DNA of 64,000 nucleotides from Paenibacillus mucilaginosus 3016 (GCF_000250655.1 NC_016935.1:5722001-5786000), one strand, 5' to 3'. Shown: positions 16,869-26,301, counted from the first letter of the stretch. A program made the numbers and translations. Notes: generated from the letters alone by a model not told the origin.

Positions 16869-17672
16869 TCACCCTCCCTGTACGACAACTTGGCGGAGCG
16901 CCCGCCGCAGAAGCAATCGGCCGGTGCCGACAAGAAACGCCAGCCAGCCCAGCTGGATCAAAATCCCCCAGAGCGCTTCGTCCGCCGGAATATGGCCCGA
17001 ATAGACCCGGAACGGCAGGTCGACCGCCCACCGGAACGGGAGCACATACGTGATGGTCTGCAGCCACTGCGGCATCAGCGGGATCGGCATAATCATGCCC
17101 GCAAAGAATTCGCCGGCTACCGAGACCATCAGGATGGAGCCGGTCGGCGACAGCGTCCAGAAGACGGAGATGTAGATCAGCATCGAAACCGACACCACGA
17201 GTAGCAGGCCCAGGGCAAGGGTGATAAGGAAGAGAGCGAACGCCCCCGGGGATTCGGGCAGAGAGAGCCGGTAAGGCTCCGGCAGGAAGAAGACGATGAG
17301 CAGAATCGGGAAACAGCGGAGCAGCGCACTGGAGAGACGCTGGGCGAGCAGCTTGGCGAACCAGAACGGATAGATCCCGCACGGGCGGCACAATTCATAA
17401 GCGATGCTGCCCCCGGTGATCAGCTGGAAGATTTCGTTGTCCCGCGCCCACAGCATGATGAAGGCAAGGAAGATCTGCTGCAGCCAAATGTATGCGACAA
17501 TGTCCTGGAGGGAGATCGGAGCCTGCACGGTGCTCCCGTTATAGAAGGCGATGTAGACCATGATGAAGATGAGTCCGAAAAACAGCTGCGTGGCGACACC
17601 GGCCAGCGCGGCGGCCCTGTACTGCAGGCCGTTCAGAAAGCGCATCCGGCACACCGATACATACGCCCTCAT
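16869..17672 (-). CDS. ABC-2 type exporter permease (first membrane subunit)
   Basis: A 267-residue protein with six membrane helices, beginning MRAYVSVCRMRFLNGLQYR and containing TGGSIAYELCRPCGIY between helices 2 and 3, the counterpart of the GGGEFDRLLVRP motif in its partner. The stop of the upstream ATPase gene overlaps its ATG by four bases, a sign of coupled translation. Basic ends and the lack of a signal sequence fit an inner membrane subunit. Confidence 0.88.
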   Translation of the reverse strand: MRAYVSVCRMRFLNGLQYRAAALAGVATQLFFGLIFIMVYIAFYNGSTVQAPISLQDIVAYIWLQQIFLAFIMLWARDNEIFQLITGGSIAYELCRPCGIYPFWFAKLLAQRLSSALLRCFPILLIVFFLPEPYRLSLPESPGAFALFLITLALGLLLVVSVSMLIYISVFWTLSPTGSILMVSVAGEFFAGMIMPIPLMPQWLQTITYVLPFRWAVDLPFRVYSGHIPADEALWGILIQLGWLAFLVGTGRLLLRRALRQVVVQGG

Positions 17673-18676
17673 ACCTGGTGCTCCTCATACAGCCTGAGGA
17701 TCAGCTCGTCGACCGGCTTCGTCTCCACCGACACATCAAGCAGCTCCACCTCTTCGGAGAGCCGGGAGATCACCCGGTCGATCCGCACGTGCTCCGTATC
17801 CATGCTGTAGACCGCCCGCTCCGGTGTCCAGGAGAGCCTGAGCGTTCCCGGAATCTCGACAGGCTCGGGGTGCGTACGGAAATCCGCGGTCAGCGTCCGC
17901 TGGGTGCCGAACCGTCCCCGCAGTTCATCCAGCGTCCCGTCGTAGAGCAGCCTGCCTCTGCCGATCATCAGAATCCGGTCGGCCAGCGCTTCAATATCGC
18001 TCATATCATGGGTCGTGAGGATGACGGTGACGCCTTTCTCCTGATTGATCGTCTTGATAAACTGCCGGACCGCGATCTTGCTGGCTGCATCAAGCCCGAT
18101 CGTCGGCTCATCGAGGAACAGGATCTTCGGATCATGGAGGAGCGAAGCCGCAATCTCGCAGCGCATCCGCTGCCCGAGACTGAGCTGCCTTACAGGAACA
18201 TGGAGGATATCGGTGAGCCCGAGGGTCTCTGTCAGCATATCCAGATTGGCCCGGTAAACAGGAAATGGAATGCTGTAAATATCCCTCAGCATCTCGAACG
18301 AATCGATCACCGGCACATCCCACCACAGCTGCGAGCGCTGTCCGAACACGACCCCGATTCCGCGGACATAGTCCACCCGGTTCTTCCACGGCGTGTAGCC
18401 CATAATGCTGCACGTCCCCCGGTCGGGAACAAGAATTCCGCTCATGACTTTGATCGTCGTGGACTTGCCCGCTCCATTGGGGCCGATGTACCCTACAATC
18501 TCCCCTTCCCGGATCTCAAAAGAAATCTCCTGAAGCGCCTCCACCACTTTATACTCGCGGGCGAACAGCGCTTTGAAGGCCTTGCCGAGCCCGGCCGCCC
18601 GCTTCGCCACCCGGAACGATTTGCCGATGTCCTTCAGCGTAATCACGGGCTCCCGATTGATGTTCATCCTGTTCAA
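17669..18676 (-). CDS. ABC transporter ATP-binding subunit of the ABC-2 exporter
   Basis: The 335-residue ATPase has a Walker A GPNGAGKST, a Q-loop region (VFGQRSQLWWD), a signature LSLGQRMRCEIA, a Walker B ILFLDEPTIGLD and an H-loop TTHDM. A C-terminal extension of about 100 residues (from about 235) is typical of exporters of the DUF990 or viologen-exporter type. The start is a TTG eight bases after AAGGAGG; later ATGs have no such spacing. It is first in the operon and overlaps the next gene by four bases. The upstream region is AT-rich. Confidence 0.9.
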   Translation of the reverse strand: MNRMNINREPVITLKDIGKSFRVAKRAAGLGKAFKALFAREYKVVEALQEISFEIREGEIVGYIGPNGAGKSTTIKVMSGILVPDRGTCSIMGYTPWKNRVDYVRGIGVVFGQRSQLWWDVPVIDSFEMLRDIYSIPFPVYRANLDMLTETLGLTDILHVPVRQLSLGQRMRCEIAASLLHDPKILFLDEPTIGLDAASKIAVRQFIKTINQEKGVTVILTTHDMSDIEALADRILMIGRGRLLYDGTLDELRGRFGTQRTLTADFRTHPEPVEIPGTLRLSWTPERAVYSMDTEHVRIDRVISRLSEEVELLDVSVETKPVDELILRLYEEHQV

Positions 18677-19074
18677 TACTGCAACCTCCTTCAACTGCGG
18701 TTTGGAATGCTAAAAAAATATATCCAAAAATGGAAAGAAAGTATAGACTTATAATCATCCGCGTGTTATACTACTATTATAAGAAATTGAGTTTCACCCT
18801 CATGAGTCGGTATTCAAATCTTATTTTTTTCGAAACAGCATTCAAATTTTTGGTTCTTTATTTGTTGACCTCGGTTGTTTTAATGGTTTATTTATATCGT
18901 TAATGATAAGTCGTGCAGGCTGCATCAGCAGCTGCCCGGCTTTTTTTAATGTTTGGAGGCCCCCCCTTTGGTTCCGGTTTGGGACGGATGGCGGGGATCA
19001 TGCCAAAAACCCCCTTCCGTTGGAAGGGGGTTCCCTGCATCTCCCGGCTCAAGCCGGTTCACTTACTTCTTCAC
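18677..19074. other. AT-rich intergenic region between ABC operon and acetyltransferase
   Basis: About 400 bp with no gene. The left 220 bp are markedly AT-rich against the GC-rich surroundings and should hold the ABC operon promoter; TATACT at about 18739 on the minus strand is a possible -10. The right part ends in the terminator at 19004-19033. Confidence 0.5.
19004..19033 (-). terminator. Terminator of the 19.1-kb acetyltransferase gene
   Basis: ACCCCCTTCC and GGAAGGGGGT form a ten-pair stem with a three-base loop, followed by five T on the minus strand, 42 bp past the stop at 19075. Confidence 0.85.
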
Positions 19075-19530
19075 TTACAAGTCCTGGCTCAGCCGCACCA
19101 TATCAAACAGCTGCATGCCGTTCTCGTAGATCGGTTCGCTGTAGTGCCTGACGAAAAAATCCCGGTCGATCCCGGTCATGCGGAAACCGCACTTCTGGTA
19201 CAGGGCCAGCTGCCCGACCCCGGTGCTTCCCGTGCCGACTTCAATGGTGCGGAAGCCGAGCTCCCTGGCACGGGCAACGGCATGCAGGACCAGCCGCTTG
19301 CCGATCCCCCGGCCCTGATGGGCTTCATCTACCGCCACATTGACCAGCTCGGCCGTGTCCGGCCGGGTCGGAAGGAGCACATAGACTCCAACGACCCGGC
19401 CATCCTCGCCGTGAGCGGTATAACACTCGCCGCGGACCGTGTACTCTTCCACCAGCTTCCGGGAAGGGTCCGCGAGGAGCAGCAGCTTCATCGGGAGCGG
19501 CTCCCCCGCTCCCACCTTGCGTATATCCAT
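19075..19530 (-). CDS. GNAT family N-acetyltransferase
   Basis: The 151-residue enzyme starts at an ATG nine bases after AGGAGG; the longer open frame upstream is not coding. Motif A reads ELVNVAVDEAHQGRGIGKRLV, with the QGRGIG acetyl-CoA loop, and motif B reads LALYQKCGFRMTGIDRDFF, close to YjgM/AAC-like small-molecule acetyltransferases. The upstream gene (DUF1697) ends 94 bp away on the same strand. Substrate unknown. Confidence 0.88.
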   Translation of the reverse strand: MDIRKVGAGEPLPMKLLLLADPSRKLVEEYTVRGECYTAHGEDGRVVGVYVLLPTRPDTAELVNVAVDEAHQGRGIGKRLVLHAVARARELGFRTIEVGTGSTGVGQLALYQKCGFRMTGIDRDFFVRHYSEPIYENGMQLFDMVRLSQDL

Positions 19531-19624
19531 CCAGCCTGTCCTCCTGACGTTCCGCTCCGTCGCCCCTCCGGGGCACTTCCGGCATCCTCTCTGCCGGGCC
19601 GGCGGCCATCTTTCTCTTGTCCTC

Positions 19625-20191
19625 TTACTCCTCCACCGCCCGCCCCATGTCCAGGAGCTTCCGGACGGTCGCCTCATTGCGTGTGGTTGCCATGACCTTC
19701 AGCTTCGCCTCGAGGAAGTTATTCGAGAACTGCGACTTCCCGTACGAGTCCCGGCACAGAATATAGGCCACGTCGCCCACGATCCGGTAGTCATCCGCCT
19801 CGCTGGCATAGGCCTGCAGCGTCTCCACGGCCGAAGGCTCCGGAGCCTTCGCGAGAAAGGAATAATACCGCTTCTCCCCCGTCTCCTCCTGCGCCGCACC
19901 GACACTGCCGGCCGCGAAGGGATTGCCGCGCAGAGCGGCCTCGAGCTCGTCCGGGGTCTTGACGATCACCCCGACCTCGAAGCCGTACTTCAGCTTCAGC
20001 GCGGCGGAGATCCGCTCCGCCAAGGCCTCCTGAGCCCCGGCAGCCGCGGAGTACACGGCATTGCCGCTCTGGATATACGTCCGCACCTGCTGCAGCCCCA
20101 TCGATTCCAGCAGGCTGCGCAGGTCCTCCATTTTAATGATCTTTTTACCGCTGACATTGATGCCGCGCAGCAGTGCAATATACACGGCCAT
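19625..20191 (-). CDS. DUF1697 domain protein
   Basis: The 188-residue cytoplasmic protein matches DUF1697 over its full length, with the opening YIALLRGINVSGKKIIKM, the mid motif TYIQSGNAVY and the late stretch YILCRDSYGKSQFSNNFLE. The family is widespread and has no established activity. The ribosome site is weak (GGGGCG). It runs in the same direction as the acetyltransferase gene downstream, and the two could share a transcript. Confidence 0.88.
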   Translation of the reverse strand: MAVYIALLRGINVSGKKIIKMEDLRSLLESMGLQQVRTYIQSGNAVYSAAAGAQEALAERISAALKLKYGFEVGVIVKTPDELEAALRGNPFAAGSVGAAQEETGEKRYYSFLAKAPEPSAVETLQAYASEADDYRIVGDVAYILCRDSYGKSQFSNNFLEAKLKVMATTRNEATVRKLLDMGRAVEE

Positions 20192-20247
20192 CCCGACGCC
20201 CCGCTTTCCTGGCAGATGATATTCCTGGCTTTACCAGTATAGCATGA

Positions 20248-21475
20248 TCAGCCGGAAAGCGGCTTCTCCGGAATCCACACCGGCCCGCCGAACGATTCGA
20301 TCCGGTACCATACGTCGCCCTGCGGCGATGTCCACTGCTCCAGCGCCCGGACCTGCTGCAGCCGGAAGGTTCCCGCTTCGTGGCTTACTTCCCCCGTCAG
20401 CGGAAACCGGTACGCCCTGGTCTGCGGCGTAAGTGTAATGACCGCTTCCGAGGGCACGATCCCTTCAGGCCGCTCAAGCAGGGCACGGTTCAGGTTCACC
20501 CAGGCGGAGCCGTCGGCCGTCCTCAGCTTCACCCAGCCTTCGTAGACCTCGTCCGCCGGGTACATTCCGGGCTCCAGCCAGCGCTGCGCCGTCCCCTCCT
20601 CTTCCCCGCGGCCGGCGAACGCCCGGGCACCGGTCGGCAGCTCGACCGGCGCGCCGTTTAGCAGGAACCGGTTCCGCTCCTCCTGGGTCAGCGGATCGGG
20701 GCTTACCCAACGCTCGCCTCCGTCCGCCCCCTTGTAACGGTACCATGCAGACGGACCGTCTTCCCCGGGCAAGACAGCCACGGAGACCGGTTGAACCCAG
20801 GGCTGCCCGATGCGCTCCCCTGCGCCATCGGCGGCGTAAGGGTACGGATAGCTGAGCTCGGTGCCGCTAAGCTTGACCGGCACGATATAGGGCCGCTGCT
20901 CCACCTCCTCCGGAATGACGGGATTCGGAATCCACTTTGCTCCGAGCGAGGTGGAGATCCGGTACCAGGTCCCGCTTTCGGCCACCATGCTGCTCGCGGT
21001 GTGCGCGTCCCGGGGCGTGTAGGCGATCGAGGCGGTGATCACGACCGGCTGCGGGCCCAGCTCCTCACCCGCTGCCTGCTCCGCGTCCGGCTCATCGTAC
21101 AGCTGCACCTTGTGCACGAGGGTCCCCTGCCGCTCGGACGGATCGAGCCGGCCCTGCATCACGCCGCGGTCCCACGCGATCCATTTTCTCCCCTCCGCCG
21201 TCTTGACGGGAATCCATGGCTTACCGCCGTACAGAGCCAGACATCCCGGCTGCAGCGGGAGGCAGTCCACCTCCAGCTCCTGCAGGGCGGGCAGCACGCC
21301 TTCCGCCGGGCCCGGCTTCCCCTGTTCGTCCCCGTAGAGCCGGGTATCCGCTGTGATCACCACTTCCTGTGCGGCTATCGATGTATCCTGCCAGCCCGCC
21401 GGTCTCCTCGCCGGACACGATGCCCGGCAGCAGCAGGAACAGCGCCGCAGCCAGCCATCGGACGCTTTTGGACAT
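20248..21475 (-). pseudogene. Secreted protein with five SH3-like Trp repeats, frameshifted after the signal peptide
   Basis: The ATG at 21475 follows GAGGTGGGA and opens a clean signal peptide (MSKSVRWLAAALFLLLPGI, ending VSGEE). The rest of the protein is in another frame, from about WQDTSIAAQEVVITADTR to the stop at 20248. The total is 1228 bases, one more than 409 codons. Removing one G from GGCGGG near 21395-21400 joins the two parts smoothly. The mature part has five repeats ending in Trp-Ile or Trp-Val (KPWIPV, AKWIPN, ERWVSP, SAWVNL, PVWIPE), each after an aromatic-rich strand, typical of wall-binding SH3-like modules. It is either a broken gene or a sequence error. Confidence 0.7.
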
Positions 21476-21581
21476 GTCGGTCCCACCTCTTCTGCTTTAG
21501 AGTCTTTAAGATGAGTTAACCGCCGCGCCGCCCTCCAGAAACATCCGAAGCGTGTATGGGCATGACCGGGAACCCGAACAT

Positions 21582-21611
21582 GACAAAAAGGACCAGAGCA
21601 TCCTGGTCCTA
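21582..21611 (-). terminator. Terminator of the signalling cluster
   Basis: GGACCAG and CTGGTCC pair around GATGCT, followed by TTTTT on the minus strand, directly after the stop at 21616. Confidence 0.85.
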
Positions 21612-21615
21612 AAGT

Positions 21616-23193
21616 CTATACGATCCGTTCTCTCTCGTTCATAGGGTCGGCGGCCGGGGCCGGTTCGTGGATCTCGAACTCCAGCAGGAGACAAGTCCCT
21701 TTGGAAGACGTATGGATCACAACATGATCGGATGAAGTGCACATCAGCGAGAAGCCTCTGCCCAGAGAGCGTTTGCTGCTGTAGCCGGAAACAAGAATGG
21801 TTTTGGGCAGCTCATGCAGAGGGATTCCGGATCCTTTATCCTGAATCAGCACCTGCAGAACCCCACCTTTCTGATGCACCGATACTTTTCCCTGATTGGC
21901 GTGCTTAATCATATTGGTTACCCCTTCAGTGACGGCAAGCTTAATGCTCATTTGTTTCTTGGTATCCTGCGGGTGCCATATGAAATCACAGACATAGGCC
22001 CTGCTCAAGGGAACGTCTTTTCTTTCCACAACATCCATAGCTCCGAGAGGCGTACCGAGATACTCCAGCACCTCGTTCTCGCTCAGATGAATGCTGATTT
22101 TGCCGTGGGACAAGGTTTCGATGATATCCTGGTAGGAACGCATGGTGTTCAGATGAAGCTTCTCACGGTAAATAAGCAGAGGAGTAATATCGATAATGAA
22201 AATGCGCACCGCCGCAGGGTCGTAGAAAAAGTGACTTTCGTAGGTGCAGCCGCCGTATTCCATAATCTCGTAGAAGCTTTTCTCCCTTTCCTTGGAGATG
22301 CCGGCAATCATGCCGATCTCGTCAAGGGGCAGATCCAAGCCCTCTCCGGACAAGGTACCGTCCGAATACTCCAGCATGTACGTTTTGCCAATATAGTTGC
22401 TCTGCTCCGCCTTGCTCGGTTCATAACCGTCCTGATCTTGCGGAAGCTGGGGGGTGACAGGGCTAATCTGCTGCTCGGCGCCCAATATACGGCGCAGATG
22501 GGAGATGCGTTCCGGTGTAATCCCATCCAGCAGTGCCGGATCCAAAGCCTTTCCGGACATGGACCTCAGCATCTGATGCACTTTCTCATCGGAAGAAGTG
22601 GTCTGCATGAGGTGATCCAGCTCGTTGCACACGGCAAGGATTCTGGATTCCAAAGGAATGCCGGTGCCGGTCAATCCTTCCGGATACCCCTTTCCGTCAT
22701 AACGTTCATGGTGGTGCTTGATCCAAAGCGCAATATGCTGGTCTTCAAAAAAAGATAGAATGATGTCATGACCCAGCTTCGAATGCTCGGCGTATTCGGC
22801 TTCCTCCGATAACGATAGAGCCCCTCTTTTTACGAAGAGATGGGGGGACAAAAAGACTTTTCCGATGTCATGGACGATGGCGGCATAGACCAATTGATTC
22901 CTCGTTTTGAGCGGGTAGGATAAATGAATCGACAGCTCCTCACAAATCCGGCCCACGCGTTTGCCATGACCCTCCATATGCTTCGCCAGTTTGGATTCAT
23001 AGAGCTGGATAAACTCTTCGATGGTCTTTTTCCTGAGCTCAGCCTGCATCAGATATTTCCTGGAAAAGAAGATGATACAGACAGCCCAAAAGAGAAAAAA
23101 CAAGGTTTCCTGGGTCATGCTGATCCAGTTCAGGTTGTCCATGAGGTGCGGGACGATCAGCGTGCAAAGAATCAATGGAAGAACGAGCTCCAT
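21616..23193 (-). CDS. HD-GYP domain fused to HATPase (anti-sigma kinase-like) domain
   Basis: The 525-residue protein has one or two membrane helices, an HD-GYP domain (about 65-205), a PAS-like region (about 265-350) and a C-terminal GHKL ATPase of the RsbW/SpoIIAB type. The HD pair (VHDIGKV), the HHHERYDGKGYPEG motif and the helper His (AEHSKLG) are present. The last metal ligand, normally Asp in AVADxFDAL, reads AVCNELDHL, so Asn replaces Asp. The N-box is TEGVTNMIKHA and the ATP lid is DKGSGIP. No ribosome site precedes this start; it lies two codons after the stop of the upstream frame, and the two frames look like one gene split by a run of seven T (see findings). Confidence 0.85.
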   Translation of the reverse strand: MELVLPLILCTLIVPHLMDNLNWISMTQETLFFLFWAVCIIFFSRKYLMQAELRKKTIEEFIQLYESKLAKHMEGHGKRVGRICEELSIHLSYPLKTRNQLVYAAIVHDIGKVFLSPHLFVKRGALSLSEEAEYAEHSKLGHDIILSFFEDQHIALWIKHHHERYDGKGYPEGLTGTGIPLESRILAVCNELDHLMQTTSSDEKVHQMLRSMSGKALDPALLDGITPERISHLRRILGAEQQISPVTPQLPQDQDGYEPSKAEQSNYIGKTYMLEYSDGTLSGEGLDLPLDEIGMIAGISKEREKSFYEIMEYGGCTYESHFFYDPAAVRIFIIDITPLLIYREKLHLNTMRSYQDIIETLSHGKISIHLSENEVLEYLGTPLGAMDVVERKDVPLSRAYVCDFIWHPQDTKKQMSIKLAVTEGVTNMIKHANQGKVSVHQKGGVLQVLIQDKGSGIPLHELPKTILVSGYSSKRSLGRGFSLMCTSSDHVVIHTSSKGTCLLLEFEIHEPAPAADPMNERERIV

Positions 23194-23197
23194 CAAT

Positions 23198-23704
23198 TTA
23201 TTGCGAATGTTCCAGAAAAAAAGGCGCCCGGTACACCGTCTTCATCAGTCCGGCGAGCAAAAATACGTGGACAGCCTCAAAGACCAGCGTAGTCATAAAA
23301 ATCTGAAGGTGCAGGGGAAGGGATTCCGCATACAGCAGGACCTTGTGGGCCGCAAAAGCACTTGCCCCAAAAATCCCATAGATCGCGAAGGCCCGAAACC
23401 AAAGATATGAATCCGCTTTGGAAGAAAAGCGGTCTTTCAAATAACAAGCGGAGACACTGACAAAAATCCCGAGCGAAGAGGCTTCCGGCCCGAAAGCGAC
23501 CAATAAGAGAATCATGCCAATGATGCTGCCGCTGTATTGAGTGCCGCTGAGCATGCGGACAGGAAATACATCCAGTACGGCGATCAGGATCAGGATCGGA
23601 AATACCTGAAGGATCGGCACGGCGGGAACAGCTGCTCCGATCCAGGTCAAGAAAGCTAATCCCAGAATGCATAACATGGAAGTATACATGTTCTTGATGT
23701 TCAT
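23198..23704 (-). CDS. Membrane sensor part of the split HD-GYP/HATPase protein
   Basis: The 168-residue product has five or six membrane helices (MLCILGLAFLTWIG, LQVFPILILIAVLDVFPV, IIGMILLLVAFG, further helices at about 108-155), like the MASE-type input domains that open many HD-GYP and GGDEF proteins. It ends at a run of seven T in the minus strand (plus-strand A at 23216-23222). Taking one T away lets it read on through APFFWNIRNKLMELVLPL straight into the HD-GYP protein, giving one 695-residue sensor. GGAGAG precedes the ATG. A 134-bp gap separates it from the STAS gene upstream. Confidence 0.8.
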   Translation of the reverse strand: MNIKNMYTSMLCILGLAFLTWIGAAVPAVPILQVFPILILIAVLDVFPVRMLSGTQYSGSIIGMILLLVAFGPEASSLGIFVSVSACYLKDRFSSKADSYLWFRAFAIYGIFGASAFAAHKVLLYAESLPLHLQIFMTTLVFEAVHVFLLAGLMKTVYRAPFFLEHSQ

Positions 23705-23838
23705 AAACTCTCTCCTTTCCTGCCTGATCGTCAGCTGCCGCCTGGGTCACATGCTTTCAGGGCCACAGAGATGTCGCATCATGGTCGCCTCATGGTCTCA
23801 TGATTATTCTTTTTAACGAACATTCCGGCGTGCCTTTA

Positions 23839-24150
23839 CTACTCAAAAACCTCGGGTCCCAGAATCTCCCCAATTTGCAGCAGCTCGAACACTTCATTGA
23901 CTTCCGGCCGGATATGCTGAATACGGACCTTGACTTCACCTTCCTGAAGCGTCTGCACGAGTTTGATCAGAAGACCGATTCCCGAAGAATCCACGAAATG
24001 CACCTCGGAAAAATCAATCACGACGGCTTTATGCTGGGATAGAGCCGGCTGCACCTCATCTTCCATGACTTCCGTTCCGTCGATGTCGATATCTCCGATA
24101 AACAGGATATGAGCGGTTTCTTCCTTGACTGTAACATGATACTGGAACAC
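23839..24150 (-). CDS. STAS domain protein (anti-sigma factor antagonist type)
   Basis: The 103-residue single-domain STAS protein resembles SpoIIAA and RsbV. The phosphorylation site region reads FVDSSGIGLLIKL, with Ser of DSSG as the expected target. The fold strands (AVVIDFSEVHFVD, VRIQHIRPEV) are clear. The GTG start follows AGGGGGGAAA. It lies 12 bp after the FapA gene, so the two are almost certainly co-translated, and upstream of the HATPase gene. In known systems the kinase phosphorylates and the PP2C phosphatase dephosphorylates this Ser; both partners are encoded here. Confidence 0.92.
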   Translation of the reverse strand: MFQYHVTVKEETAHILFIGDIDIDGTEVMEDEVQPALSQHKAVVIDFSEVHFVDSSGIGLLIKLVQTLQEGEVKVRIQHIRPEVNEVFELLQIGEILGPEVFE

Positions 24151-24162
24151 AGGATTTCCCCC

Positions 24163-26199
24163 CTAATACAGTAATAAATTGCCGTTGGAATCCAATCTGG
24201 CGTGGACGCTCGCCGTTTCCTTCTCAAAATGGTGCGTTTTGGGTCCGATCCGCAGCACGGTATTCTCCATCACTCTTCCGATCCGGATCTCCGAATCTTC
24301 CGGAACATGAAGCTTCGTCGTACTGCCGCCGTTAGACCCGGCTTCTACCGCCCGTATGCCGCCCCGCGCATAATACTCGCCTCCGCGGAGAAACTCCTTG
24401 GCTTCGAAGTGTCCGTAACAATGGATCTGGCTGTTATAGCACCCCTTGTTTGCCCGGACGCTGCCTTCGCAGTAAATGGTGCTGTTATGCGCATAAGCAA
24501 TCTCACAATAAGGCTGGTCGTCAGCGGTCAGTTCCCACACTTCCAGAAGCTCATCGATCCATACGATGAACTGTTCCAGGTCCTGCACGTCGCTCAAGGT
24601 ACCGGACTGCTGGCTCGTGAAGTTCTTCCTGATTCTCTCGGCGACCTGCAGCAGCTCGGGCTCCGCGCTGCGTTCCTCCTCGGAGATCAGCGCCAGAAGC
24701 CGGGTGAACGTGATCTGAAGATCCTTAAACTTCCCCTGCAGCAAAAGATGAAGCAGCGGCCAGATCCCGCGCTGCCCGTAATCCGTTGACTTGAATGCAC
24801 TGGCTTGGCCGACCTGAATGACCGCGGCCTTCATCAGCTTTAATTTACCGGAGACCTGGCGCAGCAGCGGCAGAGCTTTGGCTGTCAGCAGACTTCCGGC
24901 TCCGACAGTGATTTGGCTGCTGATGACATTGGCCGATACCACTAGTGAATGTTTGGCACGAATGTCGGCCATATTGACGTTGCCTCTTACGATAATCTCG
25001 CCTTGGGCGGAGACCTTCATCCCGTCTTGTACCGAACCGAGGATTTCCAGATCACCCTGGAAGTGAATGTTGCCGGATTCCAGGTCTACATCCGTACCGT
25101 GAACCATTTTGGGTACGATAAGAACGTCGACAACCAGCCCCCTCTGCACAATCTTGGGCTTCCCGGGCTTTGTTGAGAGGGCCTTGGAATCATTCTCAAT
25201 CAGCGTCATCCCCTCTCCCGCCCTCAGTTGAAGCGGGTGAACCGGCTCCGGCTCCACTTTTTGGCCGGTGACGTCGATCCCCGGAGCACCGGGAACCGGA
25301 GGCAGCAGGGCCCCGATCAGAACGCCTTCATCTACGGAAGGAAACTCCTTGATTTCCCGGTGATCGATCGTGCCGTCGGCCCTTACCTTCGGAGCTCTCG
25401 TTCGGTCGGCATCCGCATCAAAGAACCGCTGAAATTTCCCGTTCTCGCCCGGCTCAGGTTCCTTCCCTCTGGCGATGGTATAAGTGCCTCCGGAAGATGA
25501 ACGGCATGCTTCGGTGATCTCGTCGATCTGGATACCGAACTTCACACCCCATCGATCCAGCTCTCGAAGGATGTCTTGACTTTCGGTGCGGATCACCGAT
25601 TTGATTTCTTCCACGCTGATTTTCAGGTGAGCGGCCGGAGGCTGGTCCTTAAGATAACGCGATATATGGAAGCCGGGCTTGATCTCCAGTACGACTGCCA
25701 TTTTTCGGTCATCCATCGAGAGCTTCCACTGGGGCTCCTGAAATTCATCATCCAGCTGAACGGTGAATACCTCCTTCTCCGCAATCGTTGTTGTTTTGTC
25801 GACGGGGGCGCCGTTCTTGAATAACTGGATTCCTTCTCCCGCTGTGATCAAGGGCATCGCCCCTTCCGCATCGCGGCAGTGGATCTTCCCTTCTTTGACC
25901 CAAGCTTTCCCAAGCTTATGAGAATCCTCAGCAGCAGGGGGAGCCGCGGCATCCAGAAGCGTATCCAGATCCAATGTTTCGAGCCGTTCCCTCAGATCAG
26001 GTACGGCTGCTTCTTGCGGCACCGCTGTCTTTCGGGTCACCTTGACAACGGCTTGCTTGGAGCCTATGCCGAAGAGACCGCGGCTTTCCGTTTCGATAAT
26101 CTCAATGGTAACATCCTTCTTCTCGGCATCCAGCAGGTCCAGAGCGAGCTCGACCGCATCCTTTACCGTCTTCCCGCGAGAAACTATACTCTCACCCAT
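24163..26199 (-). CDS. fapA: FapA/DUF342 family protein with Jag-like N-terminal domain
   Basis: The 678-residue cytoplasmic protein opens with a Jag-N-type domain at about 1-55 (IVSRGKTVKDAVELALDLL, GLFGIGSKQAVVKV). The DUF342/FapA core follows at about 140-640, with ASGTYTIARGKEPEPGENG-like strands, the FPSVDEGVLIGALLPP region and a central beta-helix-like stretch (DLESGNIHFQGDLEILGSVQ). Proteins of this type have been linked to flagellar assembly, to polar localisation and to control of enzyme IIA(Glc) in Vibrio; role here not established. It is the second gene of the signalling cluster, 159 bp after the phosphatase gene and 12 bp before the STAS gene. Confidence 0.85.
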   Translation of the reverse strand: MGESIVSRGKTVKDAVELALDLLDAEKKDVTIEIIETESRGLFGIGSKQAVVKVTRKTAVPQEAAVPDLRERLETLDLDTLLDAAAPPAAEDSHKLGKAWVKEGKIHCRDAEGAMPLITAGEGIQLFKNGAPVDKTTTIAEKEVFTVQLDDEFQEPQWKLSMDDRKMAVVLEIKPGFHISRYLKDQPPAAHLKISVEEIKSVIRTESQDILRELDRWGVKFGIQIDEITEACRSSSGGTYTIARGKEPEPGENGKFQRFFDADADRTRAPKVRADGTIDHREIKEFPSVDEGVLIGALLPPVPGAPGIDVTGQKVEPEPVHPLQLRAGEGMTLIENDSKALSTKPGKPKIVQRGLVVDVLIVPKMVHGTDVDLESGNIHFQGDLEILGSVQDGMKVSAQGEIIVRGNVNMADIRAKHSLVVSANVISSQITVGAGSLLTAKALPLLRQVSGKLKLMKAAVIQVGQASAFKSTDYGQRGIWPLLHLLLQGKFKDLQITFTRLLALISEEERSAEPELLQVAERIRKNFTSQQSGTLSDVQDLEQFIVWIDELLEVWELTADDQPYCEIAYAHNSTIYCEGSVRANKGCYNSQIHCYGHFEAKEFLRGGEYYARGGIRAVEAGSNGGSTTKLHVPEDSEIRIGRVMENTVLRIGPKTHHFEKETASVHARLDSNGNLLLY

Positions 26200-26301
26200 A
26201 CCGCAACCACCGCCTCATCAAAGTCCAAGCATTGTATATATGAAGCCTGTCTGCAGCCCTCGTTCATTGTTCCACTTCTTTATAGGATTAGCAGTACGAT
26301 G

